Shown: positions 17,297 through 25,312 of the stretch, one piece after another
Numbering within the stretch: position 1 is the first letter of the stretch
Layout: each line of letters begins with the position of its first letter
NCBI RefSeq assembly: GCF_022664465.1
Contig: NZ_JAKREV010000006.1
Coordinates: 62,001 to 126,000, forward strand
DNA from: Sphingomonas hankookensis
Lineage (GTDB): Bacteria > Pseudomonadota > Alphaproteobacteria > Sphingomonadales > Sphingomonadaceae
Reading direction: 5' to 3'
DNA: 64,000 nucleotides
Made by a program: the position numbers and the translations under genes
The notes under the pieces: model-generated
Told to the model about the DNA's origin: nothing
Database searches by the model: none
What the model saw: only the letters and a program-made list of their open reading frames with translations

Positions 17297-18048
17297 ACGG
17301 CCTGCCGATCCTGCTGCGCACTGCCGGGCGTAGCGTCATCCTGATCGGTGAAGGCGAGGCCGCCGACGCCAAGCGCCGCCTGCTTGAACGCAGTGGCCTC
17401 ACCGTCGTCACCGATACGGACGACGCCCGCATCGCGGTGGTCGCGGTCGAGGACGATGCGAAGGCCCGCAGCACGATCGACGCGCTTAAGGCACGCGGCA
17501 TCCTGATCAACGCGGTCGACCGTCCGGCCGACTGCGACTTCACCCTGCCGGCGATCGTCGACCGCTCGCCGATCCTGATCGCGATCTCGACCGGCGGCGT
17601 CTCGGCAGGGCTGGCGGCGGCGATCCGTCAGCGGCTGGAGGCGATCCTGCCGGCGGGCGTAGGACGACTGGCCGAAGGACTTGGCGCCGCCCGCGCCGAA
17701 CTACGCAGGCGTTTCCCCGATGGCGGCGACCGCCGCCGCGCGATCGGCGCAGCTATCGCAGCGGGCGGCCCGCTCGACCCGATGGTCCCCCATGCCGACG
17801 ATGCGGTCGCGCAATGGCTCGCCGGCGCCGCGCCGGTCGCCGGCCGGGTGGAAACGATCCGCCTCCGCTCGCCCGATCCCGACGACCTGACCTTACGCGA
17901 AGCCCGCTGGCTGGGACAGGCCGACCGCATTCACCACACGGTGGACGTGCCGGCAGCGATCCTCGACCGCGCCCGCGCCGATGCGGTGCGGATCGCCGGC
18001 CCCGTACCTGCCGATCCGCTTCCCGGCCTGACGATCGACCTGGCGTGA
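17293..18048 (+). CDS. Precorrin-2 dehydrogenase/ferrochelatase (siroheme synthase N-domain) with a remnant methyltransferase tail
   Basis: Residues 1-150 match the CysG N-terminal (Met8p-like) domain: Rossmann start RSVILIGEGEAADAKRRLL, then NAVDRPADCDFTLPAIVDR with the active Asp, and ISTGGVSAGLAAAIRQRLE. It oxidises precorrin-2 and inserts iron to make siroheme for sulfite or nitrite reductase. The last 55 residues (RLRSPDPDDLTLREARWLGQ...) resemble the first 55 of the SUMT domain of full CysG, but the rest of that domain is absent, so methylation must come from a separate CobA. GTG start overlaps lysA. Confidence 0.82.
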   Translation: MNGLPILLRTAGRSVILIGEGEAADAKRRLLERSGLTVVTDTDDARIAVVAVEDDAKARSTIDALKARGILINAVDRPADCDFTLPAIVDRSPILIAISTGGVSAGLAAAIRQRLEAILPAGVGRLAEGLGAARAELRRRFPDGGDRRRAIGAAIAAGGPLDPMVPHADDAVAQWLAGAAPVAGRVETIRLRSPDPDDLTLREARWLGQADRIHHTVDVPAAILDRARADAVRIAGPVPADPLPGLTIDLA

Positions 18049-18058
18049 GGTACCGGGC

Positions 18059-19012
18059 ATGAAGTGTCGCGCATGGCATATCGAGGGGGGGCAGGCGACG
18101 CCGATCGATCCGCTGGCGGCGGTGGACACGACCGGCGGTTTCGTCTGGATTCATCTGCACGGCGACGGCGATGTGGTCGCAGCATGGCTGCGCGATCACG
18201 CCCATCTGCCCGAATATGTCATCGACCCGCTGACGGCCATCGAAACGCGCCCGCGCTGCGACGCGATCGGCAAGGGGGCGTTCGTCAATCTGCGCGGCCT
18301 GTCCAACGATCCCCTGACCAGTTCCGACCCGCTGGCATCGGTGCGGCTCTATGCCAGCGCCGGGCGGGTTCATTCGGTGACCCGGCGCAAGCTGACCGCG
18401 TTCAGGACGGTGATCGACCGGGTCGAGGGCGGCGACGTCGCCGATCCCGGCGACCTGATCGTCGCCTTCGCCAGCGCGATCACCGAACAGCTCGACCCGC
18501 TGATCGCCGATCTGGGCGATACGCTCGACGAATGCGAAGAGGCGCTCGACCCGGCCCGTATTTTCGAACAGCGCCGCGCGGTGACCCATACCCGCGTCCG
18601 CGCGATCGGCTATCGCCGCTTCCTCGTGCCGCAGCGTTCCGCGCTGGAGAAGCTCGGCCAGCTCCCCGGCGACTGGTTGCAACAGGACGACCGCCTCCAC
18701 CTCGCCGCCGCTGCCGATCGCGCCGCGCGCATGGCGGAGGAGGTCGATTCGATCCGTGAACGCGCCGCGCTGGTCCACGAAACGCTGACCGACCTGCGCG
18801 CCGAACAGCTCGACCAACGCTCGCTCCAGATCGCGATCGTCGCGATGGTGTTCCTGCCGCTGACCTTCCTCACCGGGCTGCTCGGCATGAACGTGAAAGG
18901 CATCCCCTATGCCGAAGAACCCTGGGCGTTCGGGGCGGTGGTCGCGCTGTGCGTGGCGATGAGCGTCGGGATCGTTGCGTGGTTCGTGCGCAAACACTGG
19001 ATCGGACGGTAA
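18059..19012 (+). CDS. zntB: CorA-superfamily divalent cation transporter, ZntB-type
   Basis: 317 aa with a large cytosolic N-domain (WIHLHGDGDVVAAWL, ITEQLDPLIADLGDTLDE coiled region) and two C-terminal TM helices. The pore signature is G-M-N (residues 276-278) in LLGMNVKGIPYAEEPWAF; the GMN-x-x-G-I-P form is more typical of ZntB than of CorA, so zinc transport is likely. Starts 10 bases after the siroheme gene and may be cotranscribed. Inner membrane pentamer by family. Confidence 0.82.
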   Translation: MKCRAWHIEGGQATPIDPLAAVDTTGGFVWIHLHGDGDVVAAWLRDHAHLPEYVIDPLTAIETRPRCDAIGKGAFVNLRGLSNDPLTSSDPLASVRLYASAGRVHSVTRRKLTAFRTVIDRVEGGDVADPGDLIVAFASAITEQLDPLIADLGDTLDECEEALDPARIFEQRRAVTHTRVRAIGYRRFLVPQRSALEKLGQLPGDWLQQDDRLHLAAAADRAARMAEEVDSIRERAALVHETLTDLRAEQLDQRSLQIAIVAMVFLPLTFLTGLLGMNVKGIPYAEEPWAFGAVVALCVAMSVGIVAWFVRKHWIGR

Positions 19013-19019
19013 CGGCCGA

Positions 19020-20088
19020 TCAGGCGGCGCGCCCGAACGCTGCGTCGTCCTCGTCCAGCCCGCCCTGCGACAGGTCGATTGCGAAGCCGCGGGCACGCGC
19101 CTGCTGATCGACGATCGATCCGGGCTGGCGCTTGGCGGGTTTCGGCGCGGGCTTGCGCGGGGCGGCGGAGGCGGCGGCGGTGTCGATGCTGGTCAGCATC
19201 TCGCCTGCCTGCGCCGCCGCCTGCACCGGCTGTCCCGATACCGTGCCGATCTGACTGCGTTCGGCGAGCTTGCGCACTTCGGAGGCGACGACCGCGAAGC
19301 CGCGGCCATGTTCGCCGGCGCGTCCCGCCTCGACCGCGGCGTTCAGCGCCAGCAGGTCGGTCTGCCGCGCGATTCCTGCACGATCGAAATCTTTTCGGCG
19401 ATAGTCCGCATCGCGCCGACCGCCCCGTCGACCGCGGCGCCGCTCGCCTCGGCATCCTGCGACGACTGGCGCGCGATCTTTTCGGTCTGCGCGGCATTGT
19501 CGGCATTCTGTTTGATGTTGGCTGCCATCTGCTCCATCGATGCCGAGGCTTCCTAGGTCGATGCCGCCTGTTCGGTCGCGCCCTGCGACACTTGTTCCGA
19601 CGAAGCGGAGAGTTGCTGGCTGCCCGCCGCGACATTTTCGGCGGCGGCATTGGCTTCGCCGATCACCCCGCGCAGGCGCACGACCATCGCGTTCAGTGCA
19701 TCGATCAGCGTGCCGACCTCGTCATTGCTGCGCGCCTCGACCGTGGTCGACACGTCGCCCCGCGCGACCGATGCGACGAGGTCGGTCGCGTCGCGCAGGT
19801 TGCGGCGGATCGCGCTGTCGATCCGCGCGCTGGCCTGCTGCCAGTCCAGCTTGTGCGCGCGCAGCTGGTGCGTCGTATCGACGACGTTCAGCCCATAGGC
19901 GTCGGACACCTGCTTCAGCTGCTTGAGCGGCACGATCCGGTCGTCATAGATCGCGGTCATCGATCCGGTCAGCGCCTGCATGCCGTAATAGCCTGTCCCG
20001 CCTACACGACCGCGATCGCGGCGCTCGCGATCAGCTGGATGCCGAGGATACGCGTTCCGATCGAGCGAAACCTGCCGTTCGATGCCAT
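19020..20088 (-). pseudogene. Decayed methyl-accepting chemotaxis protein
   Basis: The pieces read in order as an MCP: start MASNGRFRSIGTRILGIQLI (20088, TM1), then a 2-base frameshift at a TAG near 20002, GTGYYGMQALTGSMTAIYDD and half a 4HB ligand domain. TM2 is missing; a HAMP-like part and [19 protein letters not shown] follow. An in-frame TAG replaces a Glu codon at 19553-19555 (the frame continues [20 protein letters not shown]). A 1-base deletion after KISIVQE at about 19374 shifts into the frame reading [24 protein letters not shown] signal-tip sequence. The C-terminal half of the signalling domain is also shortened before the usual Ala/Pro-rich tail. At least three inactivating lesions plus deletions: non-functional. 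Confidence 0.88.
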
Positions 20089-20107
20089 GAACGATCCCCC
20101 GATTGGG

Positions 20108-20132
20108 ACCGACAGCCAGGTGCAGATATTTA
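20108..20132 (-). promoter_or_regulatory. Possible sigma-28 promoter of the dead chemoreceptor
   Basis: TAAA-N15-GTCGGT, the same geometry as the fliC, flgM and fliD promoters, 20 bases before the pseudogene start. It matches the last element less well (GTCGGT versus GCCGTT). Probably a relic. Confidence 0.35.
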
Positions 20133-20171
20133 ATATCGTATGAAACTATATTCGATCGTACGCAGGCGACG

Positions 20172-20705
20172 TTAGCGCGTGGCAAAGCCGATCATCTGTT
20201 CGACCATCAGCCGCAGCTGTCCGTCGGCCTGATCGATCGCGCCGTCTTCCGCCGTGTTGATGGCGACGCCGATCGGCGTGGGCCAACCGCGCAAGGCGTG
20301 GGCGACGGTGCGCAGCGTGGTCATCGTCGCGACCGCCGCCTGCCATCCGGCCGCCGTCGCGACGATCCCGATCGGCATTCCGTCGAAATAGACGCGGTCG
20401 TCCCGGCGCAGCAATTCGACATGGTCGAGCGCGTTCTTGACCAGCCCCGACAGCGTGCCGTGATAGCCCGGCGACCCGATGATGACGCCGTCGGCATCGC
20501 GCAGCGCACGCAGGAACGACTGTATCCGGGTATTGCCCTTGGCCGTTTCGGGTTCGTAGTTCGGGAAATCGATCGCCGGCCCGGTCAGCAGCGTGGTCCG
20601 GGCGCCCAGCGTCGCGGCATGGGCCAGCGCCCGTTCCAACGCGGCGGCGGTGCCGGACGTCGGGCGCAGCGTGCCCCCCAGCGCGACGATATGCGGTTGC
20701 TTCAT
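20172..20705 (-). CDS. NADPH-dependent FMN reductase-family protein (177 aa)
   Basis: Flavodoxin-fold reductase: IVALGGTLRPTSGTAAALER is the phosphate loop, ADGVIIGSPGYHGTLSGLVKNALDH the flavin-contact region (G-S-P-x-Y-H-G), and GIVATAAGWQAAVATMTTLR the C-terminal part. Such enzymes reduce FMN, quinones or azo compounds with NAD(P)H, or supply FMNH2 to a partner oxygenase. ATG at 20705 (MKQPHI) is preferred; ATG 20738 would add 11 residues. No obvious partner gene nearby. Confidence 0.82.
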   Translation of the reverse strand: MKQPHIVALGGTLRPTSGTAAALERALAHAATLGARTTLLTGPAIDFPNYEPETAKGNTRIQSFLRALRDADGVIIGSPGYHGTLSGLVKNALDHVELLRRDDRVYFDGMPIGIVATAAGWQAAVATMTTLRTVAHALRGWPTPIGVAINTAEDGAIDQADGQLRLMVEQMIGFATR

Positions 20706-20793
20706 GGGCGCATGCGCTAGCGGATCATGGGCGGACATGCCACCGCTGAGAACGGGGCAGGGGTCGTCGGCGAACGCCGCCACCTGCCACATA

Positions 20794-20875
20794 CTCACCC
20801 CGGGCTCGACCCGGGGTCCCGCCCCTTCTTCTACGTGCGGTAGAAAACGGGACTTCGGATCAAGTCCGGGGTGAC
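20794..20875. repeat. Paired palindromic extragenic repeat (type tcaccccgg)
   Basis: Inverted units TCACCCCGGGCTCGACCCGG and GATCAAGTCCGGGGTGAC with a TTCTAC...GTAGAA inner stem. A second family of extragenic palindromes, distinct in core from the cccgcctgcgcggg type. Lies between the FMN reductase and the end of fliS. Confidence 0.75.
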
Positions 20876-20914
20876 GAAAAGGTCGCTATCGCCAGTGGCG
20901 CCCCGTCGTCCGTC

Positions 20915-21316
20915 CTATCGCGGCCTTACCGCTTCCCACGCCTCGGCGATATCGGTCAGCGACGTGGCGGCATTCAGGAACGGTTGCGGATCCTGCCCGA
21001 TGCTGGCGTTGACGATCTGGTCGCGCAGGCCCGTATAGAGCCGCGACAGCGTCTGCGACAAATCGCCGCCCTTGTCGAAATCGAGCCCCGCTTCCAGCGC
21101 GAACAGGATCGCGGTCACGCGGGTCACGCGTTCGCCCTTCATCGCATATTGGCGGTTGGTCGTCGCCCAGGCGGCGGAGCGCAGCGCGCGGATCGCTTCC
21201 TCGTACAACAGCGCGACCAGCGCGTGCGGATCGGCGCCGCCGGTGCGCGCGGCCAGGTCGACCGAGCGATAGGTCTGTGCGGGATCGCCGGCGAGGGCGG
21301 TGGCATAGCGGGCCAT
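20915..21316 (-). CDS. fliS: Flagellar export chaperone FliS
   Basis: Four-helix chaperone that binds the C-terminus of flagellin before export. ADPHALVALLYEEAIRALRSAA and ALEAGLDFDKGGDLSQTLSRLYTGL are FliS signatures. 133 aa from the ATG at 21316, which overlaps the fliD stop (TAATG) and has GAGAAGCGA upstream; an ATG at 21334 would reach into fliD. Last gene of the fliD-fliS pair served by the sigma-28 promoter at 22851-22875. Confidence 0.88.
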   Translation of the reverse strand: MARYATALAGDPAQTYRSVDLAARTGGADPHALVALLYEEAIRALRSAAWATTNRQYAMKGERVTRVTAILFALEAGLDFDKGGDLSQTLSRLYTGLRDQIVNASIGQDPQPFLNAATSLTDIAEAWEAVRPR

Positions 21317-22821
21317 TATTCGCTTCTCGTCCACATCTTGATCTGATTTTCCATGAACGTCTGCTGCGCCTTGTACGCGGCGACGCGCGCTTCGGACGCC
21401 GCGAACTGCTGCGTCATGCGGGTCGAGGTGGCGTCGGTCTGCTCGGCGACCTTCGCCTGTTCCTTGGCAAGCGTGGTCTGTGCCTCGGCATAGCGCTTGT
21501 CGCTGGCGCCCAGGCCCAGCGTCGTGCTCTTGGCGGTCGCCGCGATCCGGTTGAGCGCGGCGGGCAGGCTGGTGCCGGTCGTGCCGTCGGTGCCGGTGGC
21601 GGCGGCGAACATCGCCTCGACCGCATCGGGATTGTTTGCCAGCGCGCGGGTCAGCATGTCCTTGTCGACGCGCAGCGTGCCGTCGTTGTTGGTCGCGACG
21701 CCGATCGACGACAGCGTCTTCGGGCTGCCGTCCGTCGCGCCGGTCAGGTCGGCGCTCGTCAGGCGCTGCAACGCCCGCTTCATCGCCACCGCCGCGGGAT
21801 CGGCGCGCAGGTCGCCGGTGATCGGGTCGGTCGCCTTGTTCACCGACGCCAGCATCTCGTTATAGGCGGCGACGACGTTGTTCACTGCCTCAGTCAGCGC
21901 CTCGGTCGGCTTGGACGAACTGAGCGTCACCGGACCGGTATCGGTCGTGACCGCCTTCAGCTCCAGCTTGACGCCGGGCGCTCCGGTTACGGTGTTCGAC
22001 GCGCTGACCATCGGCACGCCGTCGATGCTGAACACCGCGTTCCCCGCGCGAGTCACGACCTCGGCACCGCCGTTATCGGCATCGAAATCGACGTTCAGCC
22101 GCTCCAGCCCCGGCGTCGCGCTGCCGCTGTCGGGCGTCGCGGTCATCGTGAACGCCTGGTTCGCACCGTCGGTGCTGCGCAGCACGAGCCGCTGGCCATT
22201 GGCGTCGGTCACGACGCTGGCGGTGACGCCGGCCTTGGCGGCGGTGATCTTGTCGGCGACCTTCTGCAGCGAGGTCGCATCGCCCGCGGTGATCGTGATC
22301 GGCGGAATGGTCGTGCCATTGCCCTTGAACGTACCGTCGGTCTGCACGCTGCCGAGCTGCAGCTGCAGCGTACCGGTGCCGACCGATTCGGTGGTGCTGA
22401 ACGTGTCCTTGGTCACCGCGACCTGCGACGTGGCCAGCCGGGCGACGGTCACGCTGGCGTTCAGGCTGGCGACCTTCGATCCGGCGGCGACCGATACCTT
22501 GACCGCCGCGCCGCTGCTGCTCAGCTGGGTCGACAGCCCACCGGTTTCGGCCAGCGTAGTGAGTGCCGCGGAAAAGCCGGTGATGCCCGACTTCAATTCG
22601 GCGACCGACGAAATCTGTGCGGTCAGCGTGTCGGATTTCTTTGCCAGCAGCGCGTTCTTGTTGGCGAACTGCGCCTCGACCAGGCTCTTTACCAGCGCGG
22701 TCGTGTCGACGCCCGACCCCGCACCCAATGCGTTGGCAAGGTTGGGGGTGGTCGCCTTGGTCGTCGTGGCGGTCTTGGCCGTGGTGGCGGTGGCCGTCGC
22801 ACTGGTCGTCGTGATCGCCAT
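21316..22821 (-). CDS. fliD: Flagellar filament cap protein FliD (HAP2)
   Basis: 501 aa; N-terminal segment GAGSGVDTTALVKSLVEAQFANKNALLAKK and the C-terminal helix ending ...YKAQQTFMENQIKMWTRS are the paired D0/D1 coiled-coil regions of FliD. The middle is Thr/Ala/Gly-rich beta domain. The N-terminus carries a low-complexity Ala/Thr/Lys run (residues 1-28). It caps the growing filament and promotes flagellin folding. Own sigma-28 promoter in the 51-base gap after flhB; cotranscribed with fliS. Confidence 0.92.
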   Translation of the reverse strand: MAITTTSATATATTAKTATTTKATTPNLANALGAGSGVDTTALVKSLVEAQFANKNALLAKKSDTLTAQISSVAELKSGITGFSAALTTLAETGGLSTQLSSSGAAVKVSVAAGSKVASLNASVTVARLATSQVAVTKDTFSTTESVGTGTLQLQLGSVQTDGTFKGNGTTIPPITITAGDATSLQKVADKITAAKAGVTASVVTDANGQRLVLRSTDGANQAFTMTATPDSGSATPGLERLNVDFDADNGGAEVVTRAGNAVFSIDGVPMVSASNTVTGAPGVKLELKAVTTDTGPVTLSSSKPTEALTEAVNNVVAAYNEMLASVNKATDPITGDLRADPAAVAMKRALQRLTSADLTGATDGSPKTLSSIGVATNNDGTLRVDKDMLTRALANNPDAVEAMFAAATGTDGTTGTSLPAALNRIAATAKSTTLGLGASDKRYAEAQTTLAKEQAKVAEQTDATSTRMTQQFAASEARVAAYKAQQTFMENQIKMWTRSE

Positions 22822-22850
22822 CGTTCATCCCCGGTCGCTCTCCCCCATCC

Positions 22851-22875
22851 AACGGCACGGGAGCCCGAATCTTTA
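22851..22875 (-). promoter_or_regulatory. Sigma-28 (FliA) promoter of fliD-fliS
   Basis: TAAAGATT-N11-GCCGTTGG on the minus strand, with the TAAA overlapping the flhB stop codon and the predicted start about 20 bases before the fliD ATG. Matches the enterobacterial sigma-28 consensus TAAAGTTT-N11-GCCGATAA in both boxes and in spacing. Confidence 0.6.
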
Positions 22876-24000
22876 GGAAGATTTCACCGAAAGATTGCCG
22901 TTCTCGTCGTAGCGGGCTTCCTGGGGCACGGTCACCGGCGGCTGGATGCCGCCCGCCTGTCGATTGACGCCCATGACGAAGGCGAGGACGGTCGCGATGG
23001 CGAGGTACAGGTCGTCGCGTATCTCCTGCCCTTGCCGGCTGGTATAATAGACGGCACGCGCCAGCTGCGGATATTCGAGCATCGGCACCTTGGCCTCCGC
23101 TGCCAGTTCGCGGATGGCGAGCGCGGTCGCGCCGCGGCCCTTGGCCACCACCACCGGCACCTGATCGCGGCCATGGTCGTAGCGGAGCGCGACCGCGAAG
23201 TGCGTCGGGTTGGTCAGCACGACCTGCGCCTCGCCCACCGCCTGCCGGAAACCGCCCTTCAAAATCTCATGCCGGCGCTGACGGATCTGCGCCTTCACAT
23301 GCGGATCGCCGTCGCTTTCCTTGTGCTCGTCGCGGACTTCCTGCTTGGTCATCTGCAGGCGCTGCATCCGCTGGAAGATCGCCAGCGGCACGTCCAGCCC
23401 GGCGATCAGCACCAGCCCGCCGGCCATCACGAACAACAGCGTCAGGAACGTGCCGCCCAGGTCGCCGACCGCCTGATCGACGTTCGACGACACCAGCCCG
23501 ACCGAGCTGACCGCCGCCTTTTTCAGCATGATATAGCCGATCGCGCCGAGCAGGACGACCTTTAGCAGCGACTTGCCCAGTTCGATCCAGCCCTGCGTAC
23601 CGAAGATGCGTTTCATCCCCGACGCCGGGTTGATCCGCGACCCCTTTGGCGCCAGCGCACCGCCGTTGAAGCGGATGCCGGTCAGTCCCGCCTGCGCGAG
23701 GATGCTGGCCGATACCGCGAGCGCGAGGATACCGCCCAGCGACGGCAGCAGCTTCCATCCCGCCTCGATCAGCGGGCGCCATGGCTGGAAGTCCTCGACG
23801 TCCGCGCGGCCGAAACTGAAGCTGGCGGTCATGATCGCCTTGCACGCCCCGACCAGCGACGGCCCGAGCAGCGCCAGCCACGCACAACCCGCAAGGATCA
23901 CCAGCGCCGCGCCCAGCTCTTTGGACTTGAGGACGTCGCCGTCTTCGCGCGCCTTGTCGAGGCGCTTCTGGGTTGGACTTTCGGTTTTATCCTCGCTCAA
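22873..24000 (-). CDS. flhB: Flagellar export apparatus protein FlhB
   Basis: 375 aa with N-terminal SEDKTESPTQKRLDKAREDG, four TM helices in the first 210 residues and a cytosolic autocleaving domain with NPTH (N264-P265) in VVLTNPTHFAVALRY. Cleavage switches export from rod/hook to filament substrates together with FliK. The start is a TTG at 24000 that overlaps the fliR stop (TTGA); no ATG is available in the right place, and SEDKTE- is the conserved start. The long in-frame extension upstream is antisense noise. Confidence 0.93.
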   Translation of the reverse strand: MSEDKTESPTQKRLDKAREDGDVLKSKELGAALVILAGCAWLALLGPSLVGACKAIMTASFSFGRADVEDFQPWRPLIEAGWKLLPSLGGILALAVSASILAQAGLTGIRFNGGALAPKGSRINPASGMKRIFGTQGWIELGKSLLKVVLLGAIGYIMLKKAAVSSVGLVSSNVDQAVGDLGGTFLTLLFVMAGGLVLIAGLDVPLAIFQRMQRLQMTKQEVRDEHKESDGDPHVKAQIRQRRHEILKGGFRQAVGEAQVVLTNPTHFAVALRYDHGRDQVPVVVAKGRGATALAIRELAAEAKVPMLEYPQLARAVYYTSRQGQEIRDDLYLAIATVLAFVMGVNRQAGGIQPPVTVPQEARYDENGNLSVKSS

Positions 24001-24779
24001 CGCACGCCCCCCAGTACCAGCGTATTGGCGGCATCCAGCGCCTCCTGCACGATGACCAGCATGTAATCGGTCATCGCCGGCAAGCCGACGAACAACGCGA
24101 CCACCCCGACGAACAGGCTGGCCGGAAGCCCGACCGCGAACAGGTTGAGCGCGGGGGCCGAGCGCGACAACATCCCCATCACGAGGTTGAGGCACAGCAG
24201 CAGGAACCCGACCGGCAGCGCCAGCAGCAGTCCAGACATGAACGCGTATCCGCCGAAGATCGCGATATTCTCCAGCTTCGCCGGGGTGAGCCACGCCGCG
24301 CCCGGCGGCAGCAGTTCATAGGACCGCACGATCAGGTCGATCAGCAGCAGATGCCCGTCGAGCGAGAGGAACAACAGCGTCAGCAGCACCGATAGGAAAG
24401 TGCCCAGCGCCGGGCTCTGCGCCCCGTTCTGCGGATCGACCATCGCCGCGAAACCGATGCCCATCGAAATGCCGATGACCTCCGCGGCGATCAGCGGCGC
24501 GGCGAATGCGATCTGCAGCACGAAACCGATGGCAAGCCCGACCAGACCCTCGGCGGCGATGCTGAGGAAGGTGGTGAGCGAAAAAATCTCGGTCGGGATC
24601 GCGAACGGCTGCGCCTTGAGCACCAGTATCGAGATCGCGGCGGACAACAGCACGCGCACCTGCACCGGCATCGCCACCGCGCCGAACACCGGCGCGACGA
24701 TGAACGCAGCGCCGATGCGGACCATGGTGAAGAGCAGCGCCCAAAGCTGCGGCTCGACCGCGAGGCCGAAGCCTAGCAT
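23997..24779 (-). CDS. fliR: Flagellar export gate protein FliR
   Basis: 260 aa, equal to E. coli FliR, with six hydrophobic segments. WALLFTMVRIGAAFIVAPVFG at the start and MVDPQNGAQSPALGTFLSVLLTLLFL in the middle are family hallmarks. ATG at 24779 (MLGFGLAV) is chosen because the 23 residues upstream are translated repeat DNA. Overlaps flhB start. Forms the FliP5Q4R1 gate complex. Confidence 0.92.
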   Translation of the reverse strand: MLGFGLAVEPQLWALLFTMVRIGAAFIVAPVFGAVAMPVQVRVLLSAAISILVLKAQPFAIPTEIFSLTTFLSIAAEGLVGLAIGFVLQIAFAAPLIAAEVIGISMGIGFAAMVDPQNGAQSPALGTFLSVLLTLLFLSLDGHLLLIDLIVRSYELLPPGAAWLTPAKLENIAIFGGYAFMSGLLLALPVGFLLLCLNLVMGMLSRSAPALNLFAVGLPASLFVGVVALFVGLPAMTDYMLVIVQEALDAANTLVLGGVR

Positions 24780-24807
24780 GGCGGTCGCGCTCCAACCGCG
24801 CGCATCC

Positions 24808-25020
24808 GTGCCCCTGCGCAGGCGGGGGCCCAGAGCCACGAACGCCAACGCCCGGGGCTCTGGACCCCCGCTTGCGCGGGGGTACGGCAGGAGGCGGGAG
24901 AACCGGTCGCCTCACCAACCCCGTCATTCCGGCGAAGGCCGGAATCCATTGTGTCGGGTGTCATCGAAGGCGCGCAACCGTCCCCCCATCCATGGATTCC
25001 GGCCTCCGCCGGAATAACGG
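24808..25020. repeat. Two paired palindromic repeats inside the fli operon
   Basis: Pair 1 (24808-24885): GCGCAGGCGGGGGCCCAGAG mirrored by CTCTGGACCCCCGCTTGCGC. Pair 2 (24921-25020): CATTCCGGCGAAGGCCGGAA mirrored by TTCCGGCCTCCGCCGGAATA. They fill the 259-base gap between fliQ and fliR, where the other genes of this operon overlap or nearly touch. Confidence 0.85.
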
Positions 25021-25038
25021 AGGGAGAGCGAGCGAACG

Positions 25039-25308
25039 TCACCGCACCAGATCCGGAATCCGCTCGAAGATACTCGTCGTGAAATCGCTCAGCAGCCCGA
25101 GGATCATCCCCCCGAATACCGCAAGGCTGATGCCGACCACCGCCAGTTTCGGCACGAACGACAGCGTCTGTTCGTTGATCGACGTCGCCGCCTGGATCAT
25201 GCCGAGGATCAGCCCGGACAGCAGCGCCGGAATGAGAATGGGTGCCGCGACCAGCGCCAGCACCCACATCGCCTCACGCGCGACGGTCATGAAATAGCCT
25301 GCGTCCAT
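25039..25308 (-). CDS. fliQ: Flagellar export gate protein FliQ
   Basis: 89 aa, two TM helices, with LVAAPILIPALLSGLILGMIQAATSINEQTLSFVPK, the highly conserved FliQ core. Start at 25308 (MDAGYFMTVAREAMWV) agrees with other FliQ; it begins 4 bases after the fliP stop. Part of the FliPQR core export gate in the basal body membrane. Confidence 0.94.
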   Translation of the reverse strand: MDAGYFMTVAREAMWVLALVAAPILIPALLSGLILGMIQAATSINEQTLSFVPKLAVVGISLAVFGGMILGLLSDFTTSIFERIPDLVR

Positions 25309-25312
25309 GGCG

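Noticed and set aside
21277..23565. 762-codon plus-strand open frame opposite fliD and flhB
   Set aside because: Arg/Gly/His-rich composition of antisense GC-rich DNA, no ribosome site or domain; both opposite genes are certain.
24780..24848. Longer FliR start at 24848
   Set aside because: The extra 23 residues are translated repeat DNA and do not resemble FliR N-termini.
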